DNA of 64,000 bases from Apostichopus japonicus (taxonomy: Eukaryota; Echinodermata; Holothuroidea; Aspidochirotida; Stichopodidae). Location of the stretch: positions 16,347,418-16,411,417 of the forward strand of contig NC_092570.1 of assembly GCF_037975245.1 (NCBI RefSeq). The letters run 5' to 3'. Below, one piece after another: positions 13,201 to 23,375 of this stretch. The notes below the pieces were generated by a model that saw nothing but the letters and a program-made list of their open reading frames with translations, did not search any database and was not told the DNA's origin. How positions within the stretch are numbered: position 1 is the stretch's first letter; every line of letters begins with the position of its first letter. The position numbers and the translations under genes were made by a program.

Positions 13201-16200
13201 CTATGTAGCTACATATAACTATGTATCTATATTACTATATGATCAAATAACCATATATAACTATGTAACTATATAACTATATATCTATATAATACATGTT
13301 GATCTTTACACTTGTTCTACAATTCAGAATATCATAAAATGGCTCATGAAACAATCTCTCTTCTCTCTCTGTATGGATGAATTGTACCACTACTGCACTT
13401 ACTTGTACAGCGGCTAGAGAACCGACTATTTTCGCGTGAGGAGATTTCTTCCAAATCTTTGAATTGACCTCTGTTTTGGAAGTACTCAACGTCCAACCGA
13501 GAGCAAGACTGAGCATCATGTATAACATACCAAACTGAGCGCAGATTTCCAAAACTAATGTTCAGAAAATAAAAGAAAAATATCGAGAAATGGAATAAAA
13601 TGACACTACAAGTGAATCATGAACAAGTGTGGTGTTCTTGTTATTCAGACACTGTGTTTAAAAGCAAACCTGCAGAAGCTGCAGGGTCCTGTTCAGTTAG
13701 GATGAAGCAACATCAAACAATAGGGAATTATCCTGGTGGACTTGCATTGCCTATTGTGTTAAAGGCATTGAAGACTCGCCCCAAACCGCGCTCTGAAAAA
13801 GTTAACTTTCCGTTGCTTGCAAGTGAAGTTTTCTTCTTGTCGCTGCAAAATGCAGACAGTAATGAAACTTGATACCTTGTTATCTTTTATCTACACATGA
13901 GATGTCCATCGCTGCTATGTACACTGTGTTGTGGGTAATGACCGTAGCTGTATGTATTGACTGTACATTTACCTAAGAACAATGAACATTTTGGAGGTAA
14001 AAATATTTACCTAAAAGTTTAACAAACGTGTTGTGAAACAGCCTGTGCTGACACAATGGGTTTCCAAGATAAACTGTTTTCATACTTGAAGATCTTTCTA
14101 CCTAGTGATAAACAATTCAACAACTAAATGGTGTTTTTTTGGCCGGATATTTCCATCCTTGCTGGATTTTCTTCAGAGGCTGAAGAAGATGTTGCTAGGA
14201 TGGAAACTTCAGGCATGCTTACTTTTACACATTCACTTACACAGGCTCTTTAGTGGATAAGTAGTTTGCTAACAGTTTTTTAAAATTTTTATTTTCATTT
14301 TAAAAGTATCAAAACATTGTTTAAATATGTGTACTGAAAGCTGATACAAAATTATTGCATAAAAAATAAAGGAATTACTTGTACTTTTCGTAACCTTAAA
14401 CAAACTGTTCAATATGACCAAATGTTATACCCATAGCATATATCCATAGCAGATTTCATTCTATCTTACCCTCTGATAAATTTTCAGCGAGTGAAGATCC
14501 TTCTCCATCTCTTGCGAACCGGTAAAGATGGATGCACATACAGAGGGCAGCAGACGCCTGGAGGCAAAGGACTTTAGTAAGCATACTAAGGACGTCATGC
14601 ATCGGTCCCTGTTTCTGCAAAGTCTCCCAAAGGCTAGGTGCGCACATACAACCGATCACGAAATAAAGAAAGGCGAGGAGTTCGTAGAAACCCAGGAGAC
14701 CTGATGAAAAAAGAAAACAAGTTGCCTTTTTGTCACAAAATTACAGGGCTTATCTAATGAAAACTTAGCATATCCATGGGCAACAGAACACACTTTCCTT
14801 CGCATATATATATATCTTTCACAAACTAGAACATACTGAAGAGTAACAATTTTTCAAAAGGATTTAACTCAACTCATTTGACATTTATGAAGCAAGGTAT
14901 TACCTACGGTATGATTTATAAGTCCAAGTGTGGCTGCATGGTGAAAGATATACAACATCCGGCCTAGAATCTCAACACTTGAGCCACTTGACAGAAAATG
15001 CCAATTGATGCTTCAAAAATCTACCGGCTACAAAGAACTTAACAGAGTTTTCAGAGAAGTCCAATAATATTTGCTGATAATAGGTAGTCATCCAGAGTTT
15101 ACTGTCGGTTAGGTTCAGAAATCCTACCGACTCTGTGACTGACGATTGTAAAACCGACTTAAGATGTATTTTAAGTTATTATGTTATTATTGTCTACTGG
15201 CAGAAAATTGCCAGTGCTTCTTTTCTTGCTGGAAAAATGGCAAAATCCACTGGATTTTTGACAGTAAATAGCCAAATTTTGATGCCTGTATACATCTTAC
15301 AGGAATATTTTAGTGGCCGTCTATTGGGTATATCAAAAAGACTCCATAATATTTTCATCGCCACATTCCTTGTTTGGGGATTTTTCAGGCCTATGATTCA
15401 GGAGAAGTGAATTTTTTAACCTCCCGCCAACTTAATCTAATATATATTGAACAGTGGAGAAAGATGAGCTATTGTGACGTTATAATGGCACTTCGTTTCG
15501 GGGGCTGAAGGGACCAAGTCATTAGCAAGCTACACTAGCGAGGAAAGGTAAACTTTCTGACAGTAAAATAGCGATTTAGATGGAAATTTCCCAGTGAAAT
15601 TGCAATCTTTTGGAGAGTTAAACGTTCCAGAATTCCCTTACTAGTTCTTCTTCATCATATGTTGTTCAGATATTTGTTATTTGAGAGATTTTCTTAATCA
15701 CAGCCGTACGTGAAGTCACATTCCTGTGAGCATTACAAGGCCAAGCTAATAGTGATATCTGATCCAGTCTGGCCAATGTGCTGCACTGACGTCACGTCTC
15801 GACGTAAGTCAGTGTTAGATTCAAATTTTCTGGCAGGACGGGCCAACATTTCAAGCACTCTATCACAGAAACTAAAAATCATCACAGGGCAAGGCTTAGG
15901 GTAATACAAAGACAAAATATGATACGACCGGATGGACTGGATCCCATTTTTCACTAAAAAATTCCTTTAAAGAAAAAAAATTAACACTCTATACTAAGGC
16001 TTTACCTTGTCACTGCAACTAACCTGTGTCCTCGCAGCTAAATTGATTAGAAGGCACCCCATGTGAGTCAGTGTTGAAGATTTGTACATGGTAAGCTAGA
16101 TAGACTGGCTGCATCGTGGAAGCGTCTAAATTGCACACGTCTGCGGGGGCATACATGGCAACCCAGGTGCCTTGCTCTTCAAAATGAAGCATGGAGAAAT

Positions 16201-17312
16201 TGCCTTCCTTCTCGAATAGATCAACTGTAACAAGATATTAAAGGAAACAATGAATTGAGACATCGTAGAAACTTTGTAAAGCCCCAATATGGAGTCAGGG
16301 AAATCGTTTATCCGGTATCGTTTGGCAAAATGCTATGTAAAAGAACTATTTGTTACTGCTTCTCCTACATGCCTATGTGGCTGGCAACCCTAGCACTATA
16401 AAATTACTGCCTTTCCAGGCCTATATTACTGCCTTCCAGGCCACTATTACAATTATTATAGTGGCGGACCGAATCAGTACAGTGGCCCCCAGTCTGACCA
16501 ATGATAATCATGTTAAGATATGAATTTTACAAGAAGATTCAAACCTCTGTGTTGGGCCAGCTTTATCTTCTCTCCGCAATCTTCTGAAGAGCGAACTTGT
16601 TGCCAAACATTCTCTGGGTAAAGGTACACCTGGCCAGGAGCTGAGGTTGTGTTTAACTGGTAAAATAGCCTCCCAGTTCCAACTTTGGAAAAGTGAAAGA
16701 AAAAGATGAACCATTTTACCATTACATTAAATATGATCTTTTCCAGCACCAAATAACTGTATTGAAATTGTTGTTGTATTTTTATTAAGCATATCATATT
16801 AGTTTTTAATACCATCAAATATGTAACATGTAGGCTTTCCTGTAAGCTTTGAAACGTTGTTCACGCCCAGGGGAATATGCCACTAAGTCCTCATGCCATG
16901 TCCATGTTCATCAATATGTCTTCCTGGTTACAGATATCTTTGATTTTTTTAGATATATTTTCCAGTACCAGTCCTGCAAGGAAAGTGGTTCACTTCATTA
17001 TTTTAATAGTTTATTATTATTATATTATAAACATTGCCATAGTTACCAAACTGTCATCATCTAGAAGCTTTAAATATTAGTACACAGAAAATTGTAAAAC
17101 AAGAATTCTGGAATTTTACCTGTGAAACAGAAATTGGTAATTAAGTGGCCAAAAGACTTGGCTGCAGTTACTGTATTAATATTGCCCCTGGCAGACTTTG
17201 CCTCTGTTCCTTTTTGGAAGAACTGCAGACCGACGATAAAGGCGATGATGACTTTGCACAATATCGACAAGTGGATTTTTTGAGAAACCGGAAGCTTTCC
17301 ATGATATGACAT
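10226..17312 (-). CDS. GPR180: GPR180-like (intimal thickness-related receptor) seven-pass membrane protein
   Basis: Nine coding exons on the minus strand join in frame, all at GT-AG sites: 17312-17120, 16973-16932, 16682-16545, 16224-16024, 14700-14470, 13554-13403, 12515-12324, 11361-11284, 10387-10226. Total 1389 nt, 462 residues plus stop; from memory human GPR180 is about 440. Exon 1 gives a hydrophobic signal-like segment (about residues 14-31). Exons 2-4 give the extracellular domain (FGHLITNFCFTG, LHFEEQGTWVAMYAP). Exons 5-9 give the seven-helix part, including GPMHDVL, MLYMMLSLALGWT, HSMYHDHQSILGILALILRT, LYQVVSKERS, FLWFLAYP and LYRLFLSRSLYWEISALSS, all close to vertebrate GPR180. 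The family belongs with the GOST-type seven-pass proteins (TMEM145, TMEM87, GPR107); GPR180 has been linked to TGF-beta/CTHRC1 signalling. Exon 2 is only 42 bp and is the least certain. A GTAAGA near the stop could be an unused donor. Confidence 0.93.
11929..12245. repeat. Degraded dispersed repeat with two ~79-bp tandem units in a GPR180 intron
   Basis: Two diverged units, each starting GGCGCGAAGCGTACAAGAAA, begin at 12018 and 12097. A flanking block with AAGCGTAGCGCCACCATTGG recurs inverted at about 53915-53950 inside the hAT-like element at 53081-53992, so this is probably an old fragment of the same or a related family. The long minus-strand frame that runs from the GPR180 exon into this repeat is intron read-through. 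Confidence 0.55.
12880..13300. repeat. AT-rich minisatellite (TAACTATATAACTATG-like units)
   Basis: About 400 bp of degenerate units built from TAACTATATAACTATG and AACCATATAACTATGTAG inside a GPR180 intron, ending just before the exon at 13403. Unit length varies, and both WAACTATAT and its inverted form are present. Confidence 0.85.
13759..13968 (+). mobile_element. Truncated copy of the TTAA-flanked MITE
   Basis: Begins at a TTAA (13759-13762) with AGGCATTGAAGACTCGCCCC and runs about 200 bp. It matches the reverse complement of 20245-20451 at high identity by eye, then diverges near 13968. The other terminal repeat is missing. It sits inside a GPR180 intron and belongs to the element annotated at 20084-20455. 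Confidence 0.7.
14141..14214. repeat. Head-to-head pair of degenerate hammerhead-like motifs (Penelope type)
   Basis: Two CTGAAGA...GAAA motifs face apart from a central AGAGG. On the minus strand CTGAAGA lies at 14176-14170 with GAAA at 14153-14150. On the plus strand CTGAAGA lies at 14180-14186 with GAAA at 14203-14206. The plus motif is followed by TTCAGGC, a 3-nt spacer and CTTACTTTTACACA, the same tail as the hammerhead-like motif at 22914-22952. Stem I is broken in both copies, so activity is unlikely. The arrangement forms a large inverted repeat in a GPR180 intron. Confidence 0.6.
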
Positions 17313-18135
17313 GATTGCACCTCTGTGTAAAAGAAGGAAACAAATTTAATTTTTTTATCAGATGTCAAAGCCAAATAGTGTTATCATACATAATTCAATG
17401 AAAGTGTCCTCTTTTTAATATCTAGATTACATGAATGTCTGAGGGAGCTGTGAAAATGTAAAAGAAATATTTTAATATGTAGGTACTGTAGTTTTGACTA
17501 GGATATAAAGAAAGGTTAAATTGTCAATAGTAACAGTTATGTCAACCATTGTCCTTATCAAGCATATCGCTTTTGAAGTTCAAAGCTATAGCCTAGGTAC
17601 TGTACCACTTACAAGAATTGTTTCCATACAAAGGCACTTCGCCAGAACAACTTGACTTCCGTTCTTCAGATAAGATACAGTAGGCCTACTGCACACCTTG
17701 CCATCTGGGATGATTAAATAAAGGCAAAGCGATCCCAATTATTTTCCTCTGAGATATGCAACATCATTATAAATCACACTGCAGAAGCCCACAATAGCTT
17801 ATCTTCAGTTCAGCCTAGTAGCCTATACCTTGTTTAAAAATTAAGGATAATCTAGGCCTAACTTTACTGTTAAATAGTCTACAGTAACTAGAGTGAGGTC
17901 TTAATGTGGCAAGAAACACTGAAAATGGTAACTTAGACTGCAGATTCCAGTGACGGATTTAAGTTCTCACATTTTACTCAGCTCTTCACACTGATTGGTG
18001 AATACGTACTGTATCTCTATAACAATTAACATAGCCTACAGTACAATACAGGTTTGAATAATAACACAGCATTACTGCTGTCGACCTAGCCTACCCCTGT
18101 AGTATGGTTAGGCCATTCAGTATCCTTGTCAATAC
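17313..18135. other. 5'-UTR intron region of GPR180, no coding block seen
   Basis: A minus-strand acceptor (pyrimidine-rich stretch ending ACACAG at about 17323, then a short leader to the ATG at 17312) indicates that the GPR180 leader is split. The upstream non-coding exon should lie to the right. The stretch contains no recognised repeat. Confidence 0.5.
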
Positions 18136-18425
18136 CACAGGCGCTCCCGTTGGCCATACAGTAATTAAAATATTTTAACGTATTAAATATTGTAGGCTAA
18201 TTTAATTAAATAATACTAGGCTAATTTTATTAACTGACATACTGTGTGACAAACGTTGTGAATGTGACTCGTGCAACAGTCACAGGCGCTCCCGTTGGCC
18301 ATACAGTAATTAAAATATTTTAACGTATTAAATATTGTAGGCTAATTTAATTAAATAATACTAGGCTAATTTTATTAACTGACATACTATGTGACAAACG
18401 TTGTGAATATGACTCGTGCAACAGT
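18136..18425. repeat. Two tandem copies of a 145-bp unit
   Basis: 18136-18280 is repeated at 18281-18425 with only two visible differences (ACTGTGTG versus ACTATGTG, and AATGTGAC versus AATATGAC). Each unit begins CACAGGCGCTCCCGTTGGCC. No other repeat signature is present. It lies just inside the likely promoter-proximal part of GPR180. Confidence 0.95.
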
Positions 18426-18599
18426 CAGCGAAGCAGTTGAGTCAAATTGGCAAGACTTCTTTCATGTTTTTCTAAAGAACGAACACCGACGAATGTTTTC
18501 TCTTTTTGAACATTAATATTTACCAAGGGACTGTTTTGCATGTACGTATTTGTTCCACTTTTATCTTCAATAAAGATAAAACAGTTGAAATTACACGGA

Positions 18600-18720
18600 G
18601 AACTCGTTTTCGCGCAATAAGACCTTTCACGATAGCGAACAGCTGATGACGGTGCCACATGCACTTCCGGTGAAGCCGGCGAACAAAAAGTAGTAGTATG
18701 TTTTGACCATTTTAGCCGAT
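18600..18720 (-). promoter_or_regulatory. Candidate GPR180 promoter with ETS-type site
   Basis: On the minus strand ACCGGAAGTG at 18671-18662 is a full ETS/GABP-type core, in a locally GC- and CpG-richer patch (GCGCGAAAACG, CCGGCTTCACC) that stands out from the AT-rich surroundings. It is 1.35 kb upstream of the GPR180 start codon, beyond the inferred 5'-UTR intron, as expected for a housekeeping-type promoter. The transcription start is not visible. Confidence 0.4.
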
Positions 18721-18799
18721 TCCTAGCTAAACGTTTGCGTCTGTTCGTATGGTACGATTGCAATCGTATTTTCAGTTCCAGAGGTACTCGCAATTCATG

Positions 18800-20083
18800 T
18801 TGATCGCTGCCCGTCTGCGATCAAATTGAGTTCAGTTCAAAGCGGGGAGGGCAAACAGCAAATCTACATATCCATATTCTGTGCATATCTAATATAATAC
18901 GTATAATAATACAGACACATTTTATGTTAAGGCATGCTGGTAAAAAAGTGTCCAAATTCTTATATCAGTAGTACACAAAATTATAATCATACAACCGTCC
19001 ACGATTGGAGCAACCTAGAGGAAAGGGATGGAGGATGTGACCGGGGGTTTGGCGGTTTAATGGTTATAAGACTTATATTGGAATCAAATTTTGATTAAGA
19101 TTAAATGTAGAAATTCAATTGTTTGTCCAGTTCTTTCTAGGTTGTTTTTCCCCACTTTGTATGTTTTGTTTGGTAATGACCCTCGATCCCCCTACCCCCC
19201 CCCCCAAAAGAAAAAAAAGACACTGGTAAATACACACAAGATCTTCATTGACTCTTTTACCCACATTTATTTGCACTGATAAAGGCATAATACATCTGAA
19301 TATGCAAATATATATAGCTTAATATATGTCGGTTAAGCCATTCCCAAGACATATCGCCAAGTTTAACTTATCAGAATCATAACGTAAATTAATTATTTCA
19401 ATTTCATGGTATCAAAGTTATTTTAATGGAATATTATCACAGGTTCTGCTGTAATATATATAATAACCTGATTTTACAAACAAATTTTTACTTGTTATTA
19501 GCAACTATTTGAAATTTAGCAGTGTTTTTTTAATTATGATATCAGAAGTGCACTGACAAGCAGGAAATTAAAAGCAAATTTTATCATCAGAGTTATATCG
19601 CAATGGGTATAACAAGATCTTGCCTTTCATGGTGACAATGGGTGAGGGTAATGGAAGGGGTGGTTTGCTGGATAATGGGCAGCTTAAAGACCCCCCCACC
19701 TCCCTCCCACCCACCCACTGGCCCTACATCTCTATGCCAATGCCAAAAAGGAGTAATTTGGTCTCCAATTTCATGGCCACATCAACAGGATATTACTCCA
19801 AATGGCATTTTCTCCCCTCCCCCAAACTAAGACACTTTTATTATTAGAATTTGTGATTTGATTTAATTAGCTTATTACCAAGCAAACAATGGTTTCATTC
19901 CATCTTGAAAATAGTTCTTATCCAGCCACTATTCATACAAATATTTTGAATTGTACAAAAAAGAAATTTGCTTATTAACAATTTCTTCCAATTTTGGTTC
20001 ATCCTCAAACTGAAACTTGGTACAGATTTTATTATCAAACCACCCGCCCACGCCATCCCAGACCTCCCTAGTCCTGACTGTGT
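18800..20083. other. Intergenic, poly-C/A and C-rich tracts, no gene seen
   Basis: Contains a C-rich/poly-A tract near 19189-19220 and a CCCACC-rich stretch near 19688-19720. The short frames across them are low-complexity. No exon-like block is evident. Confidence 0.45.
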
Positions 20084-20455
20084 TTAAAGGGTGTGAAGAC
20101 TCGCGCACAGAGAAACGTCTCATGCAGGTAATCTGACCTACTTTTGAATTAGGTGTAACAGAATTGTTATACACCACCATCGAACCCAGAAAATACACAC
20201 ACAGCTTGCTACTGTCGATAATTTAAACACTAGTGTACAAGTCAATACATGCAGCTACAGTATGGTCAATACCCACAGCACTGTGTACATAGCAGCGTGG
20301 ACATCTCAGGTCTAGATAAAAGATAACAAGGTATCACAGTTTCATTACTGTCTGCATTTTGTAGCGGAAAGAAAAAAACTTCACTTGTAAGCAACGTAAA
20401 GTTAACTTTTTCAGAGGGTGGCACGCGGTTTGGGGCGAGTCTTCAATGCCTTTAA
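20084..20455. mobile_element. TTAA-flanked MITE, 364 bp, with imperfect terminal inverted repeats
   Basis: TTAA at 20084-20087 and 20452-20455 bracket an element whose left end is AGGGTGTGAAGACTCGCGC and whose right end, reversed, is AGGCATTGAAGACTCGCCC. It has no coding capacity. TTAA target duplications are typical of piggyBac, Kolobok and some other cut-and-paste elements; the family here cannot be assigned. A half copy lies at 13759-13968 in GPR180. Confidence 0.75.
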
Positions 20456-22860
20456 AATGTATATGAGCAGACAGAAATCGAATGACAATACATATCAATG
20501 AATTTCACAATCACAACCTCTATCAAATTGGCAAGGTTCTACGAAGGACAACTGAGTTTTTCCATATCATGAAGTTAGACGAAATAAATTTAAGTTGTAC
20601 AATCTGAACTTTCTTCACTTTAGCAATAAAGAGAACATTTATTTTGAGCTCTCCTTCAACTACTATTGTTATGCATACCCAAATATGAAGATGTCCGCAT
20701 ATATAATTTTTTCAATTTATATATATATATATTTATATGTACATCCCCATTGCACACATCTGAGTTGCTAAACCGATATAACTTCCATTGATCCCTCAAA
20801 CCAACATCAAAAAAGTTAAAATCAAACCTAAAATAACTTGGAACAAAACACATTTCATGTAGTTTTATCGATTCTTTTTAGAAAACATAAATTTAATAAA
20901 AAAAACATTCCTTTCAGAACTTATCAATAGGATCCTTTGGCATGTTGAAAAAAAACCCATAGATACCATTAACAAAAATAACACAAACTAACTTAAAGGT
21001 AATCAGTAAATAAGCCCCAATTTATAGCACGCTTCACTTCCTAGAAGTTTTCAAAAAGTACTTTCCTGGAGGTCTTTACTCTCCAAATTGTTCTCAGATA
21101 TTTTTAAGGAACACACAAGATGACTGAATGTCCCAGGTGAGGAAAATTTCCTCGAAGGTTGTAATGAAAAGAGTTTAAGAATTTTGACCAAAGGTGACCG
21201 TATTTGAATATCTAGCATATTTGGGGCCAATACAGCATACCTTAAGGGGGCAGTAGAAGGGCTTGCAAATTATGAGCAGTTACTGGGGTCAAGATACATT
21301 GGATCGAAATGCTCTTGTTGTGAGGAAAAAAGTTGAATAGCAAGATATGAAAATATATCTGGCATGTGATAAACCGACGCAGATCAGTATGCACTAGGAA
21401 GAAGTTCTTCTTCTTCTTCTTCTAATTTATGAACAAAATGAGGACAATTGTGGTTAAGCTTTGTCAACAACAAACTTTGTCCTGCTTGTCTGGTCACCAT
21501 ATAAATCTAAACAAAGAACTACGCTTTTCCAGTGAAGTGTTCGATTTGCATCAAAGAAATCGAAACTGTTACTTGTTGAAAGAAGAGACAAAATTTAAGA
21601 AAGTTTGAATAACCATGGAAATGGAGAATATTGCAGGATTCGGTTACTTGTGAATATCAATTTCAAATACCAATCCTTGGATGAGGAAGACAGGGTGGTT
21701 TTGTTTACTGAAATAAACTGGTAGGATGGATAGGGGGGGGGGGGGGTGTTTGACTAATAGTACACTGTGGATGAGAGTGTAGTTGTTATAAAGAGTCAGG
21801 TAGTCTTTGGAGTGTATACCTGTTAAAATATTCTTTTTAACCAAAGTGATGTAAAATGACAATTTTCATTGGGTAAGGTGAGTGGGTGGAGTTGGGATGA
21901 GCATTGGGGGGGGGGGGGGGTCAGAAGAAAACTAACATGTTAAGCATCGAGTTATTTTCAACATGCCAAAAAAAGATTAAAAAGGACAAAAACACATTTA
22001 CTATTGATGAGCTTTAGATGGAAAGACACATACAGTAATTTAAGAAGTTTACCAGCAGGTACTTAACCATTAATACATTAATAATTATTAATAATTACCA
22101 CCATCATAATAATAGTCAGTTCATCATCTCCTGAAGGCTGCTAGATAATTCACAGAGAACCAAAAATAATGAAGGTGGCTAAGAATTAGTCAAACCGACA
22201 AACATTTCCTTCTCTTTTAATTGGTGTCCTTGCTCAAAATTAAAAGTGACCTTTCATCGAACATTAGACACAACGTAGGTTTACAGCCAAAAAAGATTAA
22301 AACAATTTCAGTATTAATTCTCTTGAAAGATAATATTGTTTAAAGGTGTGCTTTTTTTCTTTCTGAAATGCTTGGAAAGTTGTAGTTATCATTCAATAGT
22401 GAAAATATTACAATGAGTTTGTAAATTATTCAAGGCAACAAGATGGACAGACCAAAGATTCACAGAGCTGTTTTTAAGAGTTAGATGCATCTTCTACCAT
22501 CATATAAAAACAGGATTAATGTTGTAAGAAATTGCTACAAAAATGATTACGATAAAAAGTACTGTAGAAATATACAAAAGCAACCATGTCTCACAGTATT
22601 GACAGAGGAAAGGTCTACAACGACAAGTCCAAAAAACAAAAAAAAACATAGCTCGGTTAAATCGTTTCCAACTTACTGACTGCCAATTCTGTTTCCGATT
22701 GTATCAAACCCAGAGTCTTAACTGTCATTTTTAGACACCAAAATATAACACCACTATTGAAACTGTATCTTTACAAATATCATACCATAAAGATGAAATT
22801 TGACTAACTTATAAGAAAATGCTTAAACTTTTATGATATGTCAGGTACTAATGCCATACC
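20456..22860. other. Intergenic, poly-G tracts and (TA)n, no gene seen
   Basis: A (TA)n run lies near 20716-20740. A (TTC)n run lies near 21406-21422. Uninterrupted G runs of 14 and 15 lie at 21733-21746 and 21906-21920. Nothing resembles a spliced or single-exon gene. Confidence 0.45.
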
Positions 22861-23375
22861 TACAAAATAGAAACAAAAGTCTGCCAGCTTATATCATGTG
22901 TAAAAGTAAGTTGGCCTGACGTTTCGATCCTAGCAGGATCTTCTTCAGAGGCTAAATGACAAGTTACAGTAACAGAGGGGACAAAAGCACGCACAGAATA
23001 CAGACAGGTTAATGAGCACGGTGAACACAATGAGATGGATGAAAGGGGATTATAAGTAGAAAGCAACAGGAGAAGAGGAGAGGAAGGAGATAAACTGTGG
23101 AGGGACAAAGAGAGGATTAAAGGCACAGGGTAAGGAATAAACTGGAGAGGGACAAAGACAGAAAGGTGTGAAGAAAAATGGAGGGGAAGAGAGCTGTGAG
23201 AGGAAGAGTGAAAGGGGTGGGGGGGGGGGGAAGGGAGAAAGGGGAGAAGGAGTAGGGAACAGAGGAAAGTTAGTCATGTCCTTCCTGAATGTTCAGCCCA
23301 TGAGGTTGAATGGTACGAAGGCGTAGCTTATATCAGGCGTAGCTTATATCATGGATAAAAGTTTTGGGAAAAATA
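22860..23375 (-). mobile_element. Probable Penelope-like element terminal fragment
   Basis: This segment contains the hammerhead-like motif (22914-22952), a purine-rich GGAGAGG-type stretch (about 23040-23240) and a duplicated GCGTAGCTTATATCA block near 23321-23350 that resembles the AGCTTATATCATG beside the motif. The assignment rests on the motif and its shared flank with 14207-14222. No reverse transcriptase or GIY-YIG domain is present, so this is only an end fragment. Confidence 0.5.
22914..22952 (-). ncRNA. Minimal type I hammerhead-ribozyme-like motif
   Basis: Reading the minus strand from 22952: GCCT (stem I, 5' half), CTGAAGA (fits the CUGANGA core), a stem II hairpin GATCC-TGCTA-GGATC, then GAAA, a two-base CG loop, UC (cleavage position) and AGGC (stem I, 3' half, fully complementary to GCCT). 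Every required core position is present. The near-absent stem III is what has been described for hammerheads in Penelope-like retroelements, which may act as dimers. The fold is read from sequence and is not an activity claim. Confidence 0.65.

Noticed and set aside
18425-18793. 122-codon minus-strand frame
   Set aside because: No domain, overlaps the edge of the tandem duplication and the likely promoter/5'-UTR of GPR180. It is more likely a chance frame.
22860-23277. Ser/Pro/Leu-rich minus-strand frames
   Set aside because: They arise from a purine-rich low-complexity tract in a Penelope-like fragment.
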